Counted from the first letter of the stretch, positions 7,699-15,286 are shown. The stretch is 26,324 nt of DNA from OCS116 cluster bacterium (GCA_002402005.2 NVUS02000311.1:1-26324), one strand, 5' to 3'. The notes: generated by a model from the sequence alone, not told the origin. Program-made: numbers and translations.

Positions 7699-9354
7699 CT
7701 ATTCATTTCTATCTGCATAAAATGCCTGCCACGCAGGTAATGTTAACTGATTGCCGCTCAATTCATATTGATAGTCCAAGCCGTCTAATGTCTGTAACAG
7801 GCTGCCATCAATCGCAATGATTTGTTCATCATCACTCATGTTAAACGCACAAAAAATACGCTTGCCTTGCCAATCTCTATCAAAGCTCACAACATGTTCG
7901 CTCACTTGTAAATTGTTCAGGCTGCCTTTGGCCAAAGCCGGGTTGTTCTTGCGAAACTCAATCATCTGCCGGTATGAGTTTAACATCGAGCCCTTGTGCA
8001 TCTCCTGAGTTGAAACTGCTTTTTCTACATGTGATGCTGAAATTGGCAGCCAAGGTTTGGCTTCGGAAAACCCAGCATTCACCTCATCATCCACCCACAC
8101 CATCGGGGTGCGGCAGCCATCACGGCCTTTAAATTTAGGCCAAAATTCTTTGCCATAAGGGTCCTGCAAGTCTTCAAACTTAATTTCTGCTTCGGCCAGC
8201 CCTAACTCTTCACCTTGATAAATGCACACACTGCCTTGCAGCGACAATAATAAACTATTTAGCAATTTTTGCGAATCTGTATCTAGCTGCCAACGGCTGA
8301 CATGCCGCTCAACATCATGGTTAGAAAATGCCCAGCATGACCAACTGTCCGATGACATGGTGGAAAATTGCTGCAATACATCACCGACGCGCGCGGCCTG
8401 CAAATTTTCGCCCGAAAGAAAATCGAACGAATAACACATTTGCATCAAATCATCACCAGCGGTATAATCGCTCATAATCTTCATGCCATATTGCGCATCA
8501 CCCACTTCACCAACTGCGGCAATCGCCGGGTATTCTTCCATCACCGCCCGAAAGCGCTTTAAAAAGGCAATGTTTTCTGGTTGGTTTTTATCATATAAAT
8601 GATCTTGGTGATTATATGGGTTTACCGAAGGGGCAATGGTATCATTACGCGCTTCGGGCGGTAAAATTGGGTTGTCGCGCAACTGCGGATCATGGAAATA
8701 AAAATTAATCGTATCCAACCGAAACCCATCAACCCCTTTGTTGAGCCAAAACCGCTCTACATCCAATAAAGCATTCTGCACGTCCATATTGTGCAAGTTT
8801 AAATCGGGCTGCGAGCTTAAGAAATTATGCAAATAATATTGCTCTCTTGTTTCATCCCATTGCCAAGCGCTGCCGCCAAAAATAGACAACCAATTGTTTG
8901 GTACATCACCATCTTTGGCATCCGCCCATACATACCAATCGGCTTTGTCATTGGTTTTGTCTTGCCGGCTTTGCTCAAACCATTCATGCTGATCACTAGA
9001 GTGCGAAAGCACCAAATCAATCATCACTTTTAGCCCGAGCCTGTGCGCCTCTGCCATCATGCCGTCAAAATCGGCCAAATTACCAAACATCGGGTCAATG
9101 TCGCAATAATCCGACACATCATAGCCAAAATCATCCATTGGCGAGGTGAAGAATGGCGAAATCCACACTGCATCCACACCCAATGATGCCACGTAGGCAA
9201 GGCGCTGGGTGATGCCTTTTAAATCACCAATGCCATCACCATTACTGTCCTGAAATGAGCGCGGGTAAATTTGATAAATCACCGCCCCGCGCCACCAATC
9301 TTTGTCGATTGTCGACACCGGATCATGTGGGTCAATTTGTTGAATCATCGTCAT
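7699..9354 (-). CDS. aglA: Alpha-glucosidase AglA (GH13)
   Basis: Cytoplasmic exo-acting alpha-glucosidase that should release glucose from imported alpha-glucosides such as sucrose, maltose or trehalose-like sugars. It is 551 residues, in the usual GH13 oligosaccharidase range, with no signal peptide. The GH13 regions are present: region I DLVLSHSS (about 113-120), region II GVDGFRLDT with nucleophile Asp214, region III VGEVGD with acid/base Glu283, and region IV FSNHDVER with Asp347. FSNHDVER plus VSRW resembles rhizobial AglA. The start at 9354 is chosen because AAAGGTGG lies five bases upstream and the ATG falls one base after the aglG stop. A longer frame to 9390 would run into aglG. Exact sugar preference cannot be read from sequence. 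Confidence 0.93.
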   Translation of the reverse strand: MTMIQQIDPHDPVSTIDKDWWRGAVIYQIYPRSFQDSNGDGIGDLKGITQRLAYVASLGVDAVWISPFFTSPMDDFGYDVSDYCDIDPMFGNLADFDGMMAEAHRLGLKVMIDLVLSHSSDQHEWFEQSRQDKTNDKADWYVWADAKDGDVPNNWLSIFGGSAWQWDETREQYYLHNFLSSQPDLNLHNMDVQNALLDVERFWLNKGVDGFRLDTINFYFHDPQLRDNPILPPEARNDTIAPSVNPYNHQDHLYDKNQPENIAFLKRFRAVMEEYPAIAAVGEVGDAQYGMKIMSDYTAGDDLMQMCYSFDFLSGENLQAARVGDVLQQFSTMSSDSWSCWAFSNHDVERHVSRWQLDTDSQKLLNSLLLSLQGSVCIYQGEELGLAEAEIKFEDLQDPYGKEFWPKFKGRDGCRTPMVWVDDEVNAGFSEAKPWLPISASHVEKAVSTQEMHKGSMLNSYRQMIEFRKNNPALAKGSLNNLQVSEHVVSFDRDWQGKRIFCAFNMSDDEQIIAIDGSLLQTLDGLDYQYELSGNQLTLPAWQAFYADRNE

Positions 9355-9355
9355 A

Positions 9356-10492
9356 TCAACCACCTTTAACCGAACCAGATAACAGGCCACGCACTAGATA
9401 TTTTTGCAAAGAGAAAAACACCAGTAGCGGCACAGCAATTGATACAAAGGCCGATGCAGTTAGAATTTCCCAATTGCCACCACGTGAGCCAAGCATTTCG
9501 CGCAAGCGGCCGGTCATCACCAATGTATCTTCTTGAATTGGCAAAAATACCGTGGCAATCAACAGGTCATTCCACACCCATAAGAATTGGAAGATAGCAA
9601 AACTCGCCAAAGCGGGGAATGACAATGGCAAAATGATTTTTAAGAAAATATCATAATCACTTGCCCCATCAACTTTGGCACTCTCAATAATTTCGCGAGG
9701 CAACCCGGCAATATAATTGCGCAATAAATACACCGCGAGCGGCAAGCCAAAACCTGTATGGGCAAGCCATATGCCGATATAAGTTTTGCCAATGCCGACC
9801 GTGGTGTAGGCGTTTAACAAAGGGATTAACGCCATCTGTAGCGGCACGACCAACAAACCAACGATGGTCACCAATAAAATTGACCGACCCGGAAACTCCA
9901 TCCATGCCAAGGCATAAGCCGCAAAAGCCGCAATTAAAATCGGTATAATGGTCGCCGGTATGGTCACCGTCATCGTATTCAAAAACGAGCGCCCCAAACC
10001 TTCGGAAAATAACACTTCTTCGTAATTGGCGAGGGTAAATTTTGGCGCTTCAATCGAGGTCACAAACAACCGTTTGCCACGCTTACCAGTGAATTCCTCG
10101 GGCGATGTAACCCGGTAATCACCATTCGCCGCCACCATCATGGTCAGGCCTTTTTTCATCTCGGCAACTTCACCAGGTGCAAATGCGGTTGGTTCTTGTG
10201 AGCGCCAGCCAAAAGCGGTTACTGTGCCGCCGTCTTGGTCAAATATATTGCCACTCAATATGTAGATATCACCGTCTTTCACTTGCGTATCTGGCGCTGC
10301 ACTGCGCTCAATTAAATTACGCTCAACGCTGGTTAAACTAGTCCACCACCCGCTCGTTGCCAGCTGGTCTTTGTCGCGGATAGAGGAGATGAGCAAACCG
10401 AAGGTCGGTATCGTCCATAACAAAACCAATATAAGCGCCGATATATTCACAACCCAACTAAGGGCGGAGTTTTTTCCTGCAATTCCATCCAT
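9356..10492 (-). CDS. aglG: Alpha-glucoside ABC transporter permease AglG
   Basis: Inner-membrane permease, MalG type, 378 residues. It is longer than ordinary MalG-type proteins because a hydrophilic, presumably periplasmic, insert of roughly 100 residues lies between the first membrane segment (about residues 13-35) and the core permease domain. Such an insert is known in the AglG family. The EAA loop reads LPREIIESAKVDGASDYDIFLKI and the C-terminus YLVRGLLSGSVKGG. The start at 10492 lies one base after the aglF stop with an AGAGG site in front. The alternative start at 10522 overlaps aglF and is less likely. It partners with AglF and AglK. Confidence 0.91.
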   Translation of the reverse strand: MDGIAGKNSALSWVVNISALILVLLWTIPTFGLLISSIRDKDQLATSGWWTSLTSVERNLIERSAAPDTQVKDGDIYILSGNIFDQDGGTVTAFGWRSQEPTAFAPGEVAEMKKGLTMMVAANGDYRVTSPEEFTGKRGKRLFVTSIEAPKFTLANYEEVLFSEGLGRSFLNTMTVTIPATIIPILIAAFAAYALAWMEFPGRSILLVTIVGLLVVPLQMALIPLLNAYTTVGIGKTYIGIWLAHTGFGLPLAVYLLRNYIAGLPREIIESAKVDGASDYDIFLKIILPLSFPALASFAIFQFLWVWNDLLIATVFLPIQEDTLVMTGRLREMLGSRGGNWEILTASAFVSIAVPLLVFFSLQKYLVRGLLSGSVKGG

Positions 10493-10493
10493 A

Positions 10494-11483
10494 TCAAGCC
10501 TCTTTTCTTGCGTTACGTACATTCCAAACCATCACTGGCAATACCAAAACCATAATCACCAAAGCTATGGTGGCCGATTTGCCAAAATCAGCGCCTCTAA
10601 AGCCCCAATCGAACATATAGTTGGCCAGCACTTGGCTGCCCCATTGGCCATTGGTCATGGCCAATACAATGTCGAAAACTTTCAGCACAAGGATTGTAAT
10701 GGTGGTCCAAACCACGGCAATGGTGCCGTAAATTTGGGGCATTTTAATTTTAAAAAATATCTGTAAAGGGTTGGCGCCGTCTAATACCGCCGCCTCTAAA
10801 GTCTCTTCGGGTATGCCGCGCAAAGCAGCCGATAGGATCACCATGGCAAAACCAGTTTGAATCCAAATTAAGATGATCATCAGAAAAACCGAATTCCAGA
10901 ACGGAATGGTAATCCAAGCCTGTGGCTCGCCACCAAAATACACCACCAAGGCGTTCAGTAAGCCAATTTGCTCAGAGCCTTCACCGCGATAATCATAAAT
11001 AAATTTCCAAATGATGGATGCACCAATGAATGAGATGGCCATCGGCATAAAGATTAGGCTTTTGGCAATGTTGCCCCATCTAATGCGGTCAGTCAGCGCT
11101 GCGGCCAATAAGCCAAAGACAGTAGATAAAGCTGGCACAATCACCAACCAAAGCATGTTGTTGCGTAGGCTTTCTAAAAATTTACCGTCATTAAATAACC
11201 ATATATAATTATCCAAACCGACAAAATTTTCACTGCTCGCGTCATAGACCGACAGGATGATGCTGTTAAACACCGGGTAAACCAAATAAAACCCCAAAAT
11301 AATCAGTGCAGGGCCCAAAAATAACCAAGGCCGAATGGCGGTAGATTTGCGTATATTGTTAGCTGCATTGTCGCCAATTGCAGGGTATATGCGGTCTAAA
11401 ATAACATTGCTGCCCCAAAAATATGCGATACAGCCCGCAACCCCAATGGCCATTGTGCCCAATGCCAATAGTATCTGTTCCAT
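10494..11483 (-). CDS. aglF: Alpha-glucoside ABC transporter permease AglF
   Basis: Inner-membrane permease, MalF type, 329 residues with an extra N-terminal membrane segment (about residues 3-24), followed by a core starting near RPWLFLGPALIILGFYLVYP. The EAA loop is visible as GIPEETLEAAVLDGANPLQIFFKI. The ribosome site GAGGGA precedes the ATG. It sits 78 bases downstream of aglE, separated by a strong hairpin, and is coupled to aglG with one base between stop and start. The order aglE-F-G-A-K is that of the Sinorhizobium alpha-glucoside operon, which supports the substrate call. Confidence 0.91.
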   Translation of the reverse strand: MEQILLALGTMAIGVAGCIAYFWGSNVILDRIYPAIGDNAANNIRKSTAIRPWLFLGPALIILGFYLVYPVFNSIILSVYDASSENFVGLDNYIWLFNDGKFLESLRNNMLWLVIVPALSTVFGLLAAALTDRIRWGNIAKSLIFMPMAISFIGASIIWKFIYDYRGEGSEQIGLLNALVVYFGGEPQAWITIPFWNSVFLMIILIWIQTGFAMVILSAALRGIPEETLEAAVLDGANPLQIFFKIKMPQIYGTIAVVWTTITILVLKVFDIVLAMTNGQWGSQVLANYMFDWGFRGADFGKSATIALVIMVLVLPVMVWNVRNARKEA

Positions 11484-11519
11484 TTAAACGTCCCTCAACA
11501 TCCAAGAAAATATATAGAG

Positions 11520-11552
11520 AAGAGGAGCATAAGCCAAACCTATGCTCCCCTT
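11520..11552 (-). promoter_or_regulatory. Hairpin between aglE and aglF
   Basis: Read on the minus strand, AAGGGGAGCATA and TATGCTCCTCTT form a 12-bp stem with a single G-T wobble and a nine-base loop. It begins about 10 bases after the aglE stop and is followed by TCTCTATATATTTTC rather than a clean T tract. It probably causes partial termination or stabilises the aglE transcript end, so that binding protein is made in excess over the membrane parts. The stem is directly visible; the effect is inference. Confidence 0.6.
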
Positions 11553-11561
11553 GGTTTTTAT

Positions 11562-12917
11562 CTATTTCAAAGTGTCCCACACTTTTTGGATTTGATCGCC
11601 AACTTCTTGGGCAGATTTGCCACCAGAATAGTCAACCATGCCAGTCCAGAATGCACCCGCGCCAATCGCGCCAGGCATTAGGTCAGAACCATCAAAGCGG
11701 AATGTGGTTGCACCCAGTAGAATTTTACCCATGCCTTTAAGCGTATCATCAGCATAAGCATCAACATTCACACCTTTATGCGGTGTTAAGAAACCTTTTT
11801 GCGCCATCCAAATTTCATGGGCAATCGGGGTTCTTAGGAAGTCAACAAACGCATGTGCACCCTTAGATTCTTTGGTGATGGCAAATAATGTGCCGCCGCC
11901 CAATACAGGCTTGCCCAAATCTTTACTTGCATAAGATGGGAAGTAGAAGAAGTTGGCATCAGAGCCAATTTCTGTACCTTCTGGGAAGAAAGCCGGAATG
12001 AATGAAGCCTGACGATGCATATAGCATTTTGGTGGTGAGGCAAACAAACCTTTGGGGCTGTCTCTAAAGTCGGTGGTTGCCACAGCGGCAACGCCGCCAT
12101 CTACCCACGCTTCATTGCGCGCAAACGAGCCATATTCTTCAATCGCTTCAAGCACTTTAGGGTCATTAAATTTAAGTTCATTCAGAACCCAAGCGTCATA
12201 ATCTTCAGGTGTTTGGGTGCGCAGCATTAAATCTTCAACCCAGTCGGTTGCCACCCAACCTGTCGCGCCGCCTGAACCTAGACCGATACACCAAGGTGTG
12301 CCGCCATCAGCAACAATTTGGTCGCTCAAGGCTTTTAAATCTTCCATAGATGTCGGAATTTCATAGCCAGCATCTTCAAAGTTTTCAGGTGAATACCAAA
12401 CCAATGATTTCACGTCGATTTTATAGAAGAAACCAAACAGATCGTCTTTGCCGTCTTTGCCTTTATAAGTGCCCAGATCAACCCAAGATTGACCGGCTGC
12501 ATAATTTTCACGCACCCAATCGGCTGTGCCGGCAGATAATGGTGTCAATTTACCTTTTGCGGCAAGGCCAGCAGCCAAACCCGGTTGTGGGAAAATCGCT
12601 ACATTTGGTGGGGCATTGGCTTCGGTATCAATTACAATCTGTGTTTCAAAACTGTCTGAGCCAGAATATTTAACATCTGCGCCAGTGGCTTCTTCAAAAT
12701 AAGCGATAACGCTTTCGACCAATTCTTTATCAGGGCCAAGCCATGGGCCAAACACAGTGATGGTTTCGCCTTTCAGGTCTGTGGCTTTTAAAGCTTCATA
12801 GCTTTCCCAATGAAAACGCGCGTCTTCACCCGGTGTAAATTTCAAGTGGCCATCAGCCAATGCGGTGCTAGCGGTTAACGCCAGCGCGGCCACGCCCATA
12901 ATTAGTGGTAATTTCAT
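11562..12917 (-). CDS. aglE: Alpha-glucoside periplasmic binding protein AglE
   Basis: MalE-like solute-binding protein, 451 residues, with a Sec signal peptide (MKLPLIMGVAALALTAST, cleavage after ALA near residue 21). The mature domain carries typical binding-protein segments: DLKGETITVFGPWLGPDKE, the SDSFETQI segment, and APPNVAIFPQPG. Two cysteines (in GTPWCIGLG and PPKCYMH) could pair in the periplasm. It is the first gene of the operon, starting with a GGGAGG ribosome site eight bases before the ATG. It faces aglR across a control region with palindromic operators. It should capture alpha-glucosides and pass them to AglFG; exact ligands are not readable from sequence. Confidence 0.92.
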   Translation of the reverse strand: MKLPLIMGVAALALTASTALADGHLKFTPGEDARFHWESYEALKATDLKGETITVFGPWLGPDKELVESVIAYFEEATGADVKYSGSDSFETQIVIDTEANAPPNVAIFPQPGLAAGLAAKGKLTPLSAGTADWVRENYAAGQSWVDLGTYKGKDGKDDLFGFFYKIDVKSLVWYSPENFEDAGYEIPTSMEDLKALSDQIVADGGTPWCIGLGSGGATGWVATDWVEDLMLRTQTPEDYDAWVLNELKFNDPKVLEAIEEYGSFARNEAWVDGGVAAVATTDFRDSPKGLFASPPKCYMHRQASFIPAFFPEGTEIGSDANFFYFPSYASKDLGKPVLGGGTLFAITKESKGAHAFVDFLRTPIAHEIWMAQKGFLTPHKGVNVDAYADDTLKGMGKILLGATTFRFDGSDLMPGAIGAGAFWTGMVDYSGGKSAQEVGDQIQKVWDTLK

Positions 12918-12962
12918 CTAAACATCCTCCCAGATATTTGTTAAATCAGTGCCAAATATTTT

Positions 12963-12990
12963 GACATACAGAATCCAAACATTCATTCAA
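12963..12990 (-). promoter_or_regulatory. Candidate aglE promoter
   Basis: On the minus strand, TTGAAT (12990-12985) and TATGTC (12968-12963) are spaced 16 bases apart, with the AGCGCT operator touching the -35 element. Repression by occupying the -35 would follow naturally. The match to consensus is modest. An alternative -35 TTGACA exists at 13058-13053 but has no good -10. Confidence 0.4.
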
Positions 12991-12996
12991 GCGCTT
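12989..12996. promoter_or_regulatory. AglR-type operator 1 (AAGCGCTT)
   Basis: Perfect 8-bp palindrome AAGCGCTT with central CG, typical of LacI-family operators. It overlaps the candidate aglE -35 element and lies 22 bp centre to centre from operator 2, close to two helical turns. Binding by AglR is inferred. Confidence 0.6.
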
Positions 12997-13006
12997 TTGG
13001 TTATCT

Positions 13007-13022
13007 TTCAAAGCGCTTTGAA
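13007..13022. promoter_or_regulatory. AglR-type operator 2 (16-bp palindrome)
   Basis: TTCAAAGCGCTTTGAA is a perfect 16-bp palindrome, the longest of the three AGCGCT sites in the aglE-aglR control region and the best candidate for the primary AglR binding site. It lies upstream of both candidate promoters. Confidence 0.7.
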
Positions 13023-13074
13023 TTTCTTAAGCCTGACTCCATTTGCCCAAAATGTCAAGTGGCATTTTCAGCCT

Positions 13075-13103
13075 TTGACTAAGTGACTATGTTTGCTTAT
13101 ATT
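13075..13103 (+). promoter_or_regulatory. Candidate sigma-70 promoter of aglR
   Basis: TTGACT (13075-13080) and TATATT (13098-13103) are separated by exactly 17 bases, a near-consensus sigma-70 promoter. Transcription would start near 13110, with the third AGCGCT palindrome just downstream, which suggests autorepression. Confidence 0.65.
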
Positions 13104-13123
13104 ATCTTTTTAACAACCTGTAT

Positions 13124-13131
13124 AAGCGCTT
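13124..13131. promoter_or_regulatory. AglR-type operator 3 (AAGCGCTT), between aglR promoter and start
   Basis: Third AAGCGCTT palindrome, about 20 bases downstream of the aglR -10 element and 24 bases before the aglR ATG. This is a position suited to autoregulation. It is 113 bp centre to centre from operator 2, so DNA looping is possible. Binding is inferred from the shared core. Confidence 0.55.
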
Positions 13132-13154
13132 TGATTTGGCGAAAAGTCCCACCT

Positions 13155-14177
13155 ATGAATTTAAAAAAACTATCGGAAATGTTAAATCTATCTCAAACCA
13201 CGGTAAGCCGTGCGCTGAACGGCTTTCCTGAGGTCAAAGAGAAAACCCGCATCAGGGTTTTAGAAGCCGCCGAAAAATACAATTACCGCCCCAGCACTCT
13301 GGCCAAAAGCCTCGCCACAGGCCGTGCTATGGCCATTGGTCATGTCTTACCAATTTCCAAACAAGAAATGGTTAACCCAATTTTTACCGATTTTATTTCT
13401 GGCGCTGGTGAAGTTTATGCCAAGCAAGGCTATCACATGGCACTCACCGCCGTTACTGATGATAATGAAGAAGCCGCCTATCGCGAAATGGCCTCAAAAC
13501 GCTCGGTCGATGGGGTGATTGTCCATGGCCCACGTGTGCCAGATAGCCGGATTGAATTGCTGCAAGACATCGGACTGCCATTCATCGTGCATGGCCGCGC
13601 TCAAGATACAAAGACCGATTATTCATGGTTTGATATTAATAACCGAAGCGCTTTTAAAAAAGCCGCGGAATTCTTAATTGATTTCGGCCACCAGCGGATT
13701 GCCCTGCTCAACGGCCCCGAACATATGGATTTTGCCGAGCGTCGCCATGATGGTTATGTCGATGCCTTAACCAAAGCGGGAATTAAGGTCAATCCAGATT
13801 TTATCCGCAATGATGATATGACTGAGCCTTACGGCTACACCTCGACCATGCAGTTGATGAATACGCCGCGGCCGCCCACCGCCTTTTTGGTTTCATCCAT
13901 CATTCCAGCTTTGGGCGCGCGCCGCGCTTTGCTCGATTTGGGTTTGCAACCCGGCAAAGATGTATCCATCATCACCCATGATGATATGTTGTCATTTTTA
14001 AAAATGGGCGGCGATGTGCCATTATTCACTGCCACCCGCTCTTCGGTGCGCGACGCCGGCAAGCGTTGCGCCACCATGTTGCTCAATCAAATTAACGACC
14101 CCAAACACAAAATCCAACATGAATTGTGGGAAGCCGAATTGATCATCGGCGCTTCAACCGGCCCGGTAAAATCATGA
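13155..14177 (+). CDS. aglR: LacI-family transcriptional regulator AglR
   Basis: DNA-binding repressor of 340 residues, the normal LacI length. The N-terminal helix-turn-helix reads MNLKKLSEMLNLSQTTVSRA, with recognition helix TTVSRALNGF, followed by the hinge YNYRPSTLAKSLATG. The rest is a periplasmic-binding-protein-like sugar-sensing domain (MAIGHVLPIS..., ALLNGPEHMDFAERRHDGY, ISIITHDD-like core). The start at 13155 is chosen because homologues begin at the HTH; a longer frame from 13083 would place the promoter and operator 3 inside the gene. It is divergent from aglEFGAK and next to three AGCGCT palindromes, so it probably represses that operon in the absence of alpha-glucoside and regulates itself. 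Its stop overlaps the end of the opposite-strand lipoprotein gene by six bases. Confidence 0.92.
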   Translation: MNLKKLSEMLNLSQTTVSRALNGFPEVKEKTRIRVLEAAEKYNYRPSTLAKSLATGRAMAIGHVLPISKQEMVNPIFTDFISGAGEVYAKQGYHMALTAVTDDNEEAAYREMASKRSVDGVIVHGPRVPDSRIELLQDIGLPFIVHGRAQDTKTDYSWFDINNRSAFKKAAEFLIDFGHQRIALLNGPEHMDFAERRHDGYVDALTKAGIKVNPDFIRNDDMTEPYGYTSTMQLMNTPRPPTAFLVSSIIPALGARRALLDLGLQPGKDVSIITHDDMLSFLKMGGDVPLFTATRSSVRDAGKRCATMLLNQINDPKHKIQHELWEAELIIGASTGPVKS

Positions 14178-14387
14178 CAAAAGCGCAATAAGCCCGTCAT
14201 TATTTATACGACACAATTCATATTGAGTTTTTAAGCGGATCACTTGCGGCAGTAATTTGCCGGCCGAAAAGCCCATTGCAGGGCAGGGTCTGTTCAAAGC
14301 ATCTGGCAATTTAACTGCCGATAATGTCTGACAGCCGCTGAGCGTCAACATCATTAATGACGCACTCATTATTGTCAAATATTTCAT
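14172..14387 (-). CDS. Rz1-like o-spanin lipoprotein (phage lysis)
   Basis: Small lipoprotein of 71 residues. A hydrophobic signal (MKYLTIMSASLMMLTL) is followed by the lipobox LSGC with Cys19, so the mature chain is about 53 residues, anchored in the outer membrane. The mature part has PCP and a second cysteine near the C-terminus (YELCRINNDGL), resembling small phage lipoproteins encoded after endolysins in alphaproteobacterial phages. The gene starts inside the preceding i-spanin-like gene, overlapping it by 77 bases in another frame, the usual Rz/Rz1 arrangement. A TTG start at 14411 is possible, but the ATG at 14387 gives a standard lipoprotein signal. Its role in outer-membrane disruption during lysis is inferred from architecture, not from strong sequence identity. 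Confidence 0.65.
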   Translation of the reverse strand: MKYLTIMSASLMMLTLSGCQTLSAVKLPDALNRPCPAMGFSAGKLLPQVIRLKTQYELCRINNDGLIALLS

Positions 14388-14589
14388 AAGCCAGCTTACC
14401 TTTCTGCTCAATCATGTCTCTTATTTTGTCTGTATGTTTGATGATAATCTCAGCCCGCGTATTCTGAAGTTTCGCCGCTAATTTATACGGCGCGCGGCCA
14501 TGGCTTATGCCCAGATAATAAGTAAAAACACTAAGCCCCAGCGCAAGCAATACCCATTTCGGTAACAAAGCAAAAATATTAAATGCCAT
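14311..14589 (-). CDS. Rz-like i-spanin, inner-membrane coiled protein (phage lysis)
   Basis: A 92-residue protein with one N-terminal membrane segment (about residues 9-29, LLPKWVLLALGLSVFTYYLG). A charged, helix-forming periplasmic part follows (AAKLQNTRAEIIIKHTDKIR), then a short tail with one cysteine (NNECVINDVDAQRL). This is the layout of phage i-spanins. The ATG at 14589 is preferred to an upstream start at 14640, which would run through the membrane tail of the endolysin frame. AAGG lies about nine bases upstream. The start overlaps the stop of the membrane-tail frame at 14579-14581, and the 3' end overlaps the lipoprotein gene. Both overlaps point to a compact phage lysis operon. No close family can be named from sequence alone. 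Confidence 0.65.
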   Translation of the reverse strand: MAFNIFALLPKWVLLALGLSVFTYYLGISHGRAPYKLAAKLQNTRAEIIIKHTDKIRDMIEQKGKLAYEIFDNNECVINDVDAQRLSDIIGS

Positions 14590-14665
14590 ACTCATCAACC
14601 TTTTTATTGCGCTCATATATAATGAAAGCAAACAGGCCAATCACCAGTAAAAAAGCCACCAATGG
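14579..14665 (-). pseudogene. Membrane-tail extension of the endolysin, beyond an in-frame TAG
   Basis: Directly after the endolysin stop TAG (14668-14666) the same frame stays open for 28 codons, beginning PLVAFLLVIGLFAFIIYE and ending with a basic stretch (RNKK) and a TAA at 14581-14579. This is a textbook single membrane helix with positive flank. Phage endolysins of this family often end in such a C-terminal membrane segment. The following spanin gene overlaps the TAA, not the TAG, so the operon is built around the longer frame. Either the TAG is a nonsense mutation, or it is read through at some rate, or the tail is translated separately from a TTG or GTG as a tiny holin-like peptide. 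The sequence does not decide among these. Confidence 0.5.
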
Positions 14666-15247
14666 CTACGAGACAGCGGCACTTATGCCGCCAATCTTAT
14701 CGGCCAAATCACCACCTCTTTGGCTAATGTCTGTCACTTTATCAATCACCTCACCAATGGTTTCGGCTTGGCTAACAATCACCCCAATTGAGCCCGCGCC
14801 CGCCGCCCAATTGCTCTTACTGCCCAGCTTGCTTTTGGGCAGGCGGTAACCCAACAAATCATCGGCAGAATAGCTGCTGACTTTGACCCTATCGCCTTGG
14901 TTGCCACCCAATACTTTAATGCGGCCATCACTCTGCCCAATGTAAAAAGCCACATGGCCTTGCCAGCTAGATGTGCCGCGCTTAAACACCACAATGCAAC
15001 CGGGTACAGGCTTGGTAATCTTCCGCCCCCATTTTAAATAAGACCGGGCATTTAACGCCCGCGTGCTGGTCAGCCCCGCTTTTTCCAAGCAAGAACCCAC
15101 AAACGCCGCACACCACGCCGTTTCATCATTTTTTATCCCCGCATGCCCGACGTCGGCAAAATATTGCACAATGTCGGCATTGTGTTTCTTGCCCTTTACC
15201 TCTTCAACACCCTGTTCGTTTTGGGCAATCTCAAACCATTTAAACAT
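14666..15247 (-). CDS. Phage-type endolysin, CHAP/NlpC-P60-like (TIGR02594-type)
   Basis: A 193-residue peptidoglycan hydrolase, probably an amidase or endopeptidase. The catalytic set is visible: Cys46 in ETAWCAAFVGSCL, His98 in WQGHVAFYIG and Asn116 in VLGGNQGD. The spacing and motifs fit the TIGR02594 family common in alphaproteobacterial phages. There is no signal peptide. The C-terminal ~50 residues (from SNWAAGAGSIG) are a linker-like amphipathic stretch ending at TAG. The start at 15247 (MFKWFEIAQNEQG) is preferred because homologues begin there; the frame is open to 15406, but that would overlap the upstream gene and pass through a terminator hairpin. The ribosome site is weak (GAAAGAAAC). 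Function is confident; membrane anchoring is uncertain because of the TAG. Confidence 0.85.
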   Translation of the reverse strand: MFKWFEIAQNEQGVEEVKGKKHNADIVQYFADVGHAGIKNDETAWCAAFVGSCLEKAGLTSTRALNARSYLKWGRKITKPVPGCIVVFKRGTSSWQGHVAFYIGQSDGRIKVLGGNQGDRVKVSSYSADDLLGYRLPKSKLGSKSNWAAGAGSIGVIVSQAETIGEVIDKVTDISQRGGDLADKIGGISAAVS

Positions 15248-15261
15248 TTTGTTTCTTTCAT

Positions 15262-15286
15262 AAAAAAACCCCACACAAGTGCAGGG
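15262..15286 (-). terminator. Intrinsic terminator upstream of the endolysin gene
   Basis: Read on the minus strand, CCCTGCACTTGTGTGGGG folds into a seven-pair stem with two G-T wobbles and a CTTG loop, followed at once by seven Ts. It lies between the small phage-like gene and the endolysin start, 15 bases before the ATG. It would stop readthrough from upstream unless antitermination occurs. Confidence 0.55.

Noticed and set aside
8551..8560. AAAGCGCTTT palindrome inside aglA
   Set aside because: It is explained by codons for Leu-Lys-Arg-Phe; a looping auxiliary operator is possible but unsupported.
13083..13154. 24-residue N-terminal extension of AglR
   Set aside because: LacI proteins begin at the helix-turn-helix, and the extension spans the -10 element and operator 3.
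13646..13653. Another AAGCGCTT-like site inside aglR
   Set aside because: It is a single core inside coding sequence without symmetry beyond the core and not near a promoter.
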